This document shows positions 57,949-64,000 of a stretch of DNA of 64,000 bases, piece by piece. Origin of the DNA: Streptomyces sp. NBC_00670 (lineage in GTDB: Bacteria; Actinomycetota; Actinomycetes; Streptomycetales; Streptomycetaceae); contig NZ_CP109017.1 of the NCBI RefSeq assembly GCF_036226765.1, positions 1,488,001 to 1,552,000 of the forward strand, given 5' to 3'. Each line of letters opens with the position of its first letter. The first letter of the stretch is position 1. The position numbers and the translations under genes are program-made. Under the pieces are notes generated by a model, which was not told where the DNA came from, ran no database searches, and worked only from the letters and a program-made list of their open reading frames with translations.

Positions 57949-59160
57949 GTGACGAACGACGACGACGCTCCGCTGCTCGCGGACCTCATGCCGTGGTCCG
58001 TCCCGCCTCCCCGCCCCGGCCGGGCATGGCCCCTCTCCCCCGACGCCCCGTCCCTCACCGCCCGCTGGGACACCCTCCTCAAGGCCGAAGCCCCCGACCG
58101 CGAGACCCTGTTCGAGCCCACCCGCGCCCGCACCCCCCACTCCGCCGTCCCCCAACTCCCCGGCCACCCCACCGGCACGGACCGCCTCGCCCACACCACC
58201 ACCCCCTGCCCCACCCCGGTCCGCATCCTGCGCGCCCCGTTCGACGAGCAGTGGCTCATCCCCGACCACCGCCTGCTCGACGCCGCCCGCCCCGAACTGT
58301 GGCGCGTGGCGGACGCACACCAGGTGTTCACCGTGGAGTCGGCCCCCGCACCCGTCCCCGCACCACTGCCCCTGCTCGCCACCTCCCTCCTCCCCTTCCC
58401 CACCCCCCGCACCGCCCGCATCCGCCCCCTCTACCGCCGCCCCGGCGCCACGGAGCCCAATCTCGCGCCCGGCCTCGCCGCACACCTGGGCACCCGCCTC
58501 GGCCACACGCCCGAACCGCTCGAGCTCCTGGCCTGGATCATGGCCGCCGTCCGCCACGGACCCCACGGCCACACCGTCCCCCTGACCGCCGACGCCGAAC
58601 GGTGGGCGCGGGGCGTGGAGTTGGGGCGACGGACGCTGTGGCTGATGCGACGCGACGGGGAGCGGCCCCGGCTGCCCGGCGGCCGGCGCCCGTACGTCCG
58701 CGCACCGCTGCCACCACGCCCGGTGAACCTGGACTACGACCCCGACGAGGAGGCCCTGCACCTCGACGACGGCCGCATCTCCCCGGTACCCGCCGCCGCG
58801 TGGGAGTTCGAGGTGGCCGGCGCCCGGGTCGTCGAGTCCTGGTTCGCGGCCCGCACGGCGGAGCCGGAACCCGGCACGCTGGCGGCGATCCGCCCGTCCG
58901 GCTGGCCCCAGGGCTGGACGTCGGAACTCCTGGAGCTGATCACCGTACTGACGCTCCTGGCCGAACTGGGCCCGCAGCGGGAGGAGTGGGCAACGGAGCC
59001 CGACGAAGCCGCCGTCACCGCGGCCGAGCTGCGGGCGGCGGGCGTCCTGCCGGTACCGCCCGCCCGCCGCCGCCCCGCCTCCGTCCTGGAGGCCCGGAGG
59101 GGCAGTTCACCCTGCTGTGACGGGACGGGGAACACGCCGGGCGGGGCCTGGCGGTGGTGA
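57949..59160 (+). CDS. Type ISP restriction/modification enzyme-like protein (stand-alone)
   Basis: A 403 aa protein that resembles the C-terminal region of type ISP restriction-modification enzymes (Pfam Type_ISP_C), as annotated widely in Streptomyces. Blocks are DLMPWSVPPPRPGRAWPLSP, QWLIPDHRLLDAARPELWRV, IRPLYRRPGATEPNLAPGLA and NLDYDPDEEALHLDDGRISP, with RRPYVRAPLPPRPV before it. There is no methyltransferase FxGxG/NPPY or helicase motif in it, and the neighbouring genes are not restriction genes. It is therefore an orphan of the target-recognition-like part, role unknown. GTG start at 57949. The last 35 codons are low-complexity. Confidence 0.75.
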   Translation: MTNDDDAPLLADLMPWSVPPPRPGRAWPLSPDAPSLTARWDTLLKAEAPDRETLFEPTRARTPHSAVPQLPGHPTGTDRLAHTTTPCPTPVRILRAPFDEQWLIPDHRLLDAARPELWRVADAHQVFTVESAPAPVPAPLPLLATSLLPFPTPRTARIRPLYRRPGATEPNLAPGLAAHLGTRLGHTPEPLELLAWIMAAVRHGPHGHTVPLTADAERWARGVELGRRTLWLMRRDGERPRLPGGRRPYVRAPLPPRPVNLDYDPDEEALHLDDGRISPVPAAAWEFEVAGARVVESWFAARTAEPEPGTLAAIRPSGWPQGWTSELLELITVLTLLAELGPQREEWATEPDEAAVTAAELRAAGVLPVPPARRRPASVLEARRGSSPCCDGTGNTPGGAWRW

Positions 59161-59341
59161 CGCATCCGGTGCCGGGACGGGTGCGGTGAGGAGCCGGAGG
59201 GTGGCAGAAGAAGGGTGGCCAGGGGCGAACCCCCGGGTGGACGAGCGGGACGACAGGAGCCGTGGCCGGGTGGGGCGCGTACGCCAGGGGCGGCACCGTC
59301 AGGTCAGAGCGACGGCGCCCGCACGTTCAGTGCTCCCCCAC

Positions 59342-59611
59342 TCACCGTCCCCCGAACAGCGACCGCCGCAGCCGGCGCAGCGGTGCGAACAGCGAGACCC
59401 GGCGGACCCGCGCCCCCCGGTCACTGCGTCCGTGCGTCACGTCACGCGCCGTTATCTCCCGCATCAGGGACGTCGCCTCCGCCGTCTCGCGCTGCGGCAG
59501 GGCGGGGCCCCCGAGCACCGAGAGGTGGCGGTCGAGGCGCGTACTGCTCGCGCTGCTCCCGCAGGTGATCGCAGGGACCCTGGCCCTGCTGCGCATCGTT
59601 ATCTGATCCAT
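59342..59611 (-). CDS. Small hypothetical basic protein
   Basis: An 89 aa protein rich in Arg/Ser, opening MDQITMRSRARVPAITCGSS and ending RLFAPLRRLRRSLFGGR-like (FAPLRRLRRSLFGGR). There is a predicted amphipathic basic helix at the end. The ATG has GGGGAG 5 bases upstream. Unknown function. It is 115 bases downstream of the RskA gene on the same strand and convergent with the type ISP gene (181 bases, no feature seen). Confidence 0.6.
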   Translation of the reverse strand: MDQITMRSRARVPAITCGSSASSTRLDRHLSVLGGPALPQRETAEATSLMREITARDVTHGRSDRGARVRRVSLFAPLRRLRRSLFGGR

Positions 59612-59726
59612 GTCACTCCCCACCCGTACGTATCCACCCGGCCCGGGCAGGGTAACCCTATCGCTCCCCCGGGGCACTCGTGTATCACGGTCACAGGATT
59701 CACCTTCCCCGTAAGGGCGTTGACGA

Positions 59727-60551
59727 TTACTCTCCGAATCCAACAGAATCCAGGCCGAGTTGGACAACCGGCGCACTCGTCGGACGGACCGACCCCCCGT
59801 CGGGTTCCACGGTCACGGCCAGTGACGTCGCCGACCTGACCAGCCCTTCGGCGACCAAGGGCGTGTCGCCGTGGAACAGGCCGAGGGAGCGCGGTTGCGC
59901 GCCGGGGCGCATGAGCCACAGTTGGTGCACGCGGGTGTCCGGCAGCGCGCCCGCGCCGCTGAGCGTGACCACCGCGCGCCCCTGAGACGCGGAGGCGATC
60001 ACGGACAGTCCCCGTCCCCGGGCGTCCCGGTCGGCGGCGGCGCGGGCGTCGGGGGCGGCGAGAACGTGGGCGATCTCACGTGCCTGGGCACGCTCGGCGT
60101 CCAGCGTGTCCTGGGTCCGCGTGGCCTGCACCGCGAACAGCGCGGCGACGACCAGCGCCGCGGCGGCGGTCGCGGTGGCCAGCGGCGCGAACAGGGGGCG
60201 TGGCCGGGGCGTGCGGGCCCGGGCCGGCGGCGGGGCGGTGCCCCACACGTGCGGCGGCAGATGCGGTTCCCGGGCGCGGGGCGCGTCCCGGCCCGGGGTG
60301 GGGTCCTGCGGGGTGGTGCGGACGGCGGCGAGGACCCGGTCGCGCAGCGCGGGCGGGGCCGGGGCGCTGGTGGACCAGGCGAGCCGGACGGCGTCCTCGG
60401 AGAGCGCGCGCACCTCGGCGGCACAGCGGCCGCAGCGGCGCAAGTGCCGTTCGAAGCGGCGGCGTTCGTCGGGTTCGAGGGCGTCCAGGGCGTAGGGCGC
60501 GGCGAGCGAGTGCAGGTCGGCACGGCCGAACAGCCGGTCGAAGGGGCTCAT
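59727..60551 (-). CDS. rskA: Anti-sigma factor, RskA-like
   Basis: A 274 aa membrane anti-sigma factor. An N-terminal zinc-binding anti-sigma domain (LHSLAAPYALDALEPDERRR, then HLRRCGRCAAEV with the HxxxCxxC motif) is followed by a Pro/Arg linker, one membrane helix at about 131-150 and an extracytoplasmic domain (ADRDARGRGLSVIASASQGR). It would bind and inhibit the sigma factor encoded just before it and release it by regulated proteolysis. Its ATG overlaps the sigma stop by 4 bases (ATGA). The RskA domain architecture matches the mycobacterial SigK system. Confidence 0.88.
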   Translation of the reverse strand: MSPFDRLFGRADLHSLAAPYALDALEPDERRRFERHLRRCGRCAAEVRALSEDAVRLAWSTSAPAPPALRDRVLAAVRTTPQDPTPGRDAPRAREPHLPPHVWGTAPPPARARTPRPRPLFAPLATATAAAALVVAALFAVQATRTQDTLDAERAQAREIAHVLAAPDARAAADRDARGRGLSVIASASQGRAVVTLSGAGALPDTRVHQLWLMRPGAQPRSLGLFHGDTPLVAEGLVRSATSLAVTVEPDGGSVRPTSAPVVQLGLDSVGFGE

Positions 60552-61090
60552 GCCGCACCTCCCAGGCAGTGGCGCAGCCGGGTCAGACCGTCGCGCATCC
60601 GGGTCTTGACGGTGCCGAGCGGCAGCGAGAGCCGCTCGGCCACCTCACGGTAGGTGTAGCCGTCGTAGTAGGCGAGGGTGACGGACTGCCGTTGCAGCGC
60701 GGTGAGCCGGTCCAGACAGCGGCGCACCCACTCGCGTTCGAGACCCGCCTCCACCTCCTCCGCGACCTGGTCGAAGGCGGGGTGGTGGGCGCGGCGGGCC
60801 TCGCGCTCCTCGCGCTCGCCGGCCGCGCGGGCGCTGCGCACCCGGTCGACGGCGCGGCGGTGGGCGACGGTGAGGATCCAGGACAGGGCGCTGCCGCGGT
60901 CCGGGTCGAACCGGGGCGCCGAGCGCCACAGTTCGAGCAGCACCTCCTGGGCCACCTCCTCCGACTGCGCCGGGTCCCGCACGATACGGCGCACCAGGCC
61001 GAACACCGGCCCGGACACCATGCCGTACAACTCCTCGAAGGCCTTCTGGTCGCCTCCGGCCACGAGTGCCAGGAGTTCCTCCGCCTCCAC
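60548..61090 (-). CDS. sigK: ECF sigma factor, SigK-like
   Basis: A 180 aa ECF-type sigma factor. Region 2 (AFEELYGMVSGPVFGLVRRI, then EEVAQEVLLELWRSAPRFDP) and region 4 (LQRQSVTLAYYDGYTYREVA, ERLSLPLGTVKTRMRDGLTR) are intact, with no long C-terminal extension. The best start is GTG 61090 with GAGAGGGGGG just upstream; the frame remains open for another 200 codons that look non-coding. It is transcribed with rskA. A 302-base promoter region separates it from the divergent DUF4331/TPR genes, which are likely members of its regulon (inference). Confidence 0.9.
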   Translation of the reverse strand: MEAEELLALVAGGDQKAFEELYGMVSGPVFGLVRRIVRDPAQSEEVAQEVLLELWRSAPRFDPDRGSALSWILTVAHRRAVDRVRSARAAGEREEREARRAHHPAFDQVAEEVEAGLEREWVRRCLDRLTALQRQSVTLAYYDGYTYREVAERLSLPLGTVKTRMRDGLTRLRHCLGGAA

Positions 61091-61391
61091 TCGTACCCCC
61101 CTCTCCGGCCACGGCACGGGGTCGCGCGGCCTCACTGGTCGTTCGGAGCGATCACGTCCTCGGACGGGATTACGGATCGACGGCCCGAAAACGCGGGTCG
61201 GACGGCGACGAATACGACGGCGGTGCGGCGGTCGGCGTGACGGCCACCACCACGCCCCCTGATGGCCCGTGACAAGTTTTCCGCTCCGACCAATCCGCCC
61301 CGCCGGCCTCTCCGAATGCCCGGTCAACAGCCAGGCGGCCCGGCAGCACAGCCGAACGCACGGACCGCTGCATCGCTGAACCGCTGAACGG
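61091..61391. other. sigK/DUF4331 divergent promoter region
   Basis: About 300 bases without a convincing gene. It has AT-rich islands near 61270-61295 and a run of degenerate GACGGACGAACG-like microrepeats from about 61343 that continue into the DUF4331 start. A possible SigK-type promoter is annotated separately. Confidence 0.5.
61291..61317 (+). promoter_or_regulatory. Possible SigK-type promoter for the DUF4331 gene
   Basis: CAATCC (61291-61296), 15 bases, CCGAAT (61312-61317). As remembered, the mycobacterial SigK promoter is CCATCC, 16-17 bases, CCGAAT; five of six and six of six positions match, with slightly short spacing. It would start a transcript about 65 bases before the DUF4331 gene. 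Confidence 0.35.
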
Positions 61392-62984
61392 ATGGACGGA
61401 CAGATGGACGAACGCACGCACGGACGAACGGTCGGCCCCGTGAACGGGGACCGCACGACCCCCCTCTCCGCCAAGGGCACGGCACGCAGGAGCCTCGCGG
61501 CCCTGCTCTGCGGCACACTGGCCGCCGGAGGACTCGCGGCGGCCGGTGTGGCCGTGCTGGAACCGGGGTCGGCCGCCGCCTCCAGCCACCGGGAGGCCCC
61601 GCTGATCTCGGGGCAGCCGCAGTACGACAACACCGACGTGTACGCGTTCGTCAGCCCGGACAAGCCGGACACGACCACGCTCGTGGCCAACTGGATCCCG
61701 TTCCAGGAACCGGCCGGCGGACCCAACTTCTACACGTTCGCGGAGGACGCGCAGTACGACCTCCACGTCGACAACAACGGTGACGCGCAGAGCGAGCTGA
61801 TCTTCCGGTACACGTTCCGCACGCACACGAAGAACAAGGACACCTTCCTCTACAACACGGGCCCCGTCGACAGCCTGGACGACCCGGATCTGAACATCAC
61901 GCAGACGTACGACATCGACCTCATCAAGCTGCACAAGCAGCGCCTGGTGGCGAAGACGAAGCTCGCGGACGACGTGCCGGTGGCCCCGTCCAACGTCGGC
62001 AAGGCGTCCATGCCGGACTACGGCAAGCTGCGCGACCAGGCCGTGTACAAGCTGTCCAACGGCTCGACGACCTTCGCCGGCCAGGCCGACGACCCGTTCT
62101 TCCTGGACCTGCGCGTCTTCGACCTGCTGTACGGCGGCGACCTCTCCGAGGTGGGCCGGGACACGCTCAAGGGCTACAACGTCAACTCCATAGCCCTCCA
62201 GGTACCGACCGACATGATCACCGAGTCGAAGGACCAGCCGGTGGTCGGCATCTGGTCGACGACCCAGCGCAAGGACGCGCGCGGCCACTGGACGCAGGTC
62301 TCACGGCTGGGCAACCCGCTCGTCAACGAGGTCGTCAACCCGCAGAAGGACAAGGACAGGTTCAACGCGTCGGCCCCCTGGGACGACGCGCAGTTCCTCA
62401 AGAACGTGACCAACCCCGAGCTGCCCAAGCTCATCGAGGCCATCTACAAGATCGACGCGCCGGACGAGCCGCGTGACGACCTCGTCGACGTCTTCCTGAA
62501 GGGCGTCAAGGGCCTCAACCAGCCGCCGTCCGTGCGGCCGGCGGAGGAGCTGCGCCTCAACACGTCCGTCGAACCGGCCGCCGACCCCAAGCGGCTGGGC
62601 GTGCTCGACGGCGACAACGCGGGCTTCCCCAACGGCCGCCGGCTGACCGACGACGTGGTCGACGAGGCGTTGCAGGTGGTGGAGGGCGAGCTGGTCGGCG
62701 CCAAGAACGACCTGGGCGACGCCGTCGACGCCAACGACAAGAAGTTCGGCGCGTCCTTCCCGTACCTGGCCGAACCGACGGCCGGTTCCCGCGGCAGGAC
62801 CGCGAAGACGGACGGCAACAACGTCCGCAACCAGCTCGGCGACGCGCTCAACGCGAGCGGCATGAACGGCGACTCGGACACGACGCTCATCGTGACATCC
62901 GCGGCAGCCGGCGCCGCCGGCTTCCTCCTCATCGCCACGGCCCTGATCTGGTGGCGCCGCCGCACCCGCCGCACGTACTACTGA
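61392..62984 (+). CDS. DUF4331 family secreted/membrane protein
   Basis: A 530 aa exported protein. A probable signal region follows a short charged start (GTARRSLAALLCGTLAAGG ... AAASSHREAP), and the DUF4331 domain fills about 65-400 (SSHREAPLISGQPQYDNTDV, YAFVSPDKPDTTTLVANWIP, YDIDLIKLHKQRLV). A C-terminal membrane helix (AAAGAAGFLLIATALIWW) precedes RRRTRRTYY. Function unknown. The start is uncertain: ATG 61392, ATG 61404 and GTG 61440 all lie in repeats without a good ribosome site. It is divergent from sigK-rskA and followed after 18 bases by the TPR gene, so the two are cotranscribed. Confidence 0.82.
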   Translation: MDGQMDERTHGRTVGPVNGDRTTPLSAKGTARRSLAALLCGTLAAGGLAAAGVAVLEPGSAAASSHREAPLISGQPQYDNTDVYAFVSPDKPDTTTLVANWIPFQEPAGGPNFYTFAEDAQYDLHVDNNGDAQSELIFRYTFRTHTKNKDTFLYNTGPVDSLDDPDLNITQTYDIDLIKLHKQRLVAKTKLADDVPVAPSNVGKASMPDYGKLRDQAVYKLSNGSTTFAGQADDPFFLDLRVFDLLYGGDLSEVGRDTLKGYNVNSIALQVPTDMITESKDQPVVGIWSTTQRKDARGHWTQVSRLGNPLVNEVVNPQKDKDRFNASAPWDDAQFLKNVTNPELPKLIEAIYKIDAPDEPRDDLVDVFLKGVKGLNQPPSVRPAEELRLNTSVEPAADPKRLGVLDGDNAGFPNGRRLTDDVVDEALQVVEGELVGAKNDLGDAVDANDKKFGASFPYLAEPTAGSRGRTAKTDGNNVRNQLGDALNASGMNGDSDTTLIVTSAAAGAAGFLLIATALIWWRRRTRRTYY

Positions 62985-63002
62985 CCCAAGGAGACACACA
63001 CC

Positions 63003-64000
63003 ATGCCTCCCACCCCACCCGAGCACCCCGAGGAGGCCCGCAGGGCCTCCAGGGGCGCGGGGAACTGCGCGACCAGCCCCAACGAGCCCGCACCCGACAA
63101 CACCCCCAGGGGGCCCGGGGGCGAAGCCCCCGGAGGTCGGGAAAGGGCAGGGGCGGCGGGGGCGAAATCCCCCACGCGCACCCCCACCACCCGCACGCCC
63201 ACCACCCCCCGCACCCCCACCCGCCTCCACCTCACCCTCTCCGCCACAGCCCTGGCCATCGCCCTCACCACCGGCGCGATAGCCGCGGGCGCAGCCCAAC
63301 CCCCCACCGCCTCCCACCACACGACCACGACAACCACCACCCCCACCCAACAGCTCACCGGCGACGACCTCGCCGCCGGCATAGAAACCCTCCAGACACA
63401 CCTCCGCGCCCAGCCCCAGGACCCCACCGCCTGGTCCACCCTCGCCCTCGCCTACGTGGAACAGGCCCGCACCGAGGGCGACCCCTCCCGCTACCCCCAG
63501 GCCGACAAGGCCCTCACCCGCGCCCTGAAGATCGACCCCCACCACGACCCCGCCCTCGCCGCCCACGCCGCCCTCGCCGCCGCCCGGCACGACTTCCACG
63601 GCGCCCTGACGTACGCCGACGAGGCCCTCACCGAGAACCCGTACAGCGAACGCGCCCTGTCCTCCCGCATCGACGCCCTCGTCGAACTGGGCCGCTACAC
63701 CGACGCCTCGAAGGCGGCGGACCTCGCCGACTCCCGCCGCCCCGGCATCCCCGTCTTCACCCGCTACGCCTACGTCCACGAACTGCGCGGCGACGTCACC
63801 ACCGCCCGCCGCGTCCTCACCCAGGCGCTCGACACCGCCACCACCCGCGGCGACATCGCGTACGTGGCCACCGCGCTCGGCCAACTCGCCTGGAACCAGG
63901 GCGAGTACAAAACCGCCCTGCACCACTACGCCCGTGCGCTCGCCGCCGACGACGGGTATCTGCCCGCACTCGACGGCCGCGCCCGCACCCAGGCCGCACT
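63003..64000 (+). CDS. TPR-repeat protein, partial (runs off the window)
   Basis: At least 332 residues, still open at the right edge. A strong AAGGAG site lies 9 bases before ATG 63003. Residues 1-16 are followed by about 39 residues (17-55) encoded by a dispersed-repeat copy, then a Thr/Pro stretch, a hydrophobic segment (TLSATALAIALTTGAIAAG, about 78-96) and tetratricopeptide repeats from about 125 on (WSTLALAYVEQARTEGDPSR, ALKIDPHHDPALAAHAALAA). It follows DUF4331 by 18 bases in the same operon, suggesting an envelope assembly or sensing module. Codon use is extremely C-rich at the third position. Confidence 0.8.
   Translation, partial: MPPTPPEHPEEARRASRGAGNCATSPNEPAPDNTPRGPGGEAPGGRERAGAAGAKSPTRTPTTRTPTTPRTPTRLHLTLSATALAIALTTGAIAAGAAQPPTASHHTTTTTTTPTQQLTGDDLAAGIETLQTHLRAQPQDPTAWSTLALAYVEQARTEGDPSRYPQADKALTRALKIDPHHDPALAAHAALAAARHDFHGALTYADEALTENPYSERALSSRIDALVELGRYTDASKAADLADSRRPGIPVFTRYAYVHELRGDVTTARRVLTQALDTATTRGDIAYVATALGQLAWNQGEYKTALHHYARALAADDGYLPALDGRARTQAA
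63051..63167 (-). repeat. Dispersed palindromic element, copy 9, inside a coding sequence
   Basis: Collinear with 31067-31185 (the right part of copy 6), from AGGGGCGCGGGGAACTGCGC through the GACAACxCACCCC-type middle to GGGGCGGCGGGGGCGAAA, with small gaps. It is translated in frame as residues 17-55 of the TPR protein (starting RGAGNCATSPNEP) without interrupting the reading frame. Confidence 0.85.

Overview
The window is a high-GC actinobacterial chromosome segment, almost certainly Streptomyces. The evidence is strongly G/C-biased third codon positions, frequent GTG starts, GTGA/ATGA gene overlaps, two chaplin genes (chpC, chpH), mycothiol ligase (mshC), parJ, and WhiJ-type HTH/DUF397 genes. 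From memory, the left part follows the S. coelicolor order from about SCO1659 (glpF) through SCO1662 (parJ), SCO1663 (mshC) and SCO1674/1675 (chpC/chpH) to the gluconate genes. There is no integrase, transposase, CRISPR array or complete antibiotic cluster.

Layout. 0-4.1 kb: glycerol operon glpF-glpK-glpD ending in a strong hairpin. 4.3-9.1 kb: parJ, convergent with a conserved minus-strand group (histidine phosphatase, DUF3090, SCO1664-family kinase-like protein, mshC). 9.2-16.9 kb: CorA-type transporter, ferritin-like protein, F420-type oxidoreductase divergent from an aldo/keto reductase, a RecD2-like protein that has lost its Walker A lysine, and small conserved proteins. 17.0-18.2 kb: chaplins. 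18.4-23.5 kb: M20 peptidase, tRNA-Leu(GAG), YchJ-like protein and the gluconate locus gntR/gntK/gntP. 23.7-27.8 kb: cytochrome b plus molybdopterin oxidoreductase pair, APC permease and a hypothetical protein.

28-52.5 kb is dominated by acyl-CoA, alcohol and lipid-type catabolism under several local TetR regulators: a KsdD-like flavoprotein, phosphotransferase plus acyl-CoA dehydrogenase, an SDR/acyl-CoA ligase/TetR operon, MaoC plus TetR, acyl-CoA dehydrogenase divergent from TetR, TetR divergent from a quinone-oxidoreductase-like protein, and an alcohol/aldehyde dehydrogenase pair. Palindromic sequences in their promoters fall into families that pair regulators with targets. Embedded among them are a DMT transporter, a Nudix-DUF202-DUF202 operon, an HTH/DUF397 locus with a triplicated DUF397 half-domain, and a secreted penicillin-acylase-like Ntn hydrolase.

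52.6-64 kb: class F sortase with a surface protein, lipoprotein plus TetR, homogentisate dioxygenase hmgA plus a HutC-type GntR regulator, a stand-alone type ISP restriction/modification-like protein, then a SigK/RskA-type sigma/anti-sigma pair divergent from a DUF4331 protein and a TPR protein that runs off the window.

A dispersed GC-rich palindromic element occurs at least nine times, mostly between convergent genes where it probably acts as a bidirectional terminator. One copy lies in frame inside the N-terminus of the TPR gene at the right end. All assignments come from reading the sequence and remembered family knowledge; no database search was run.
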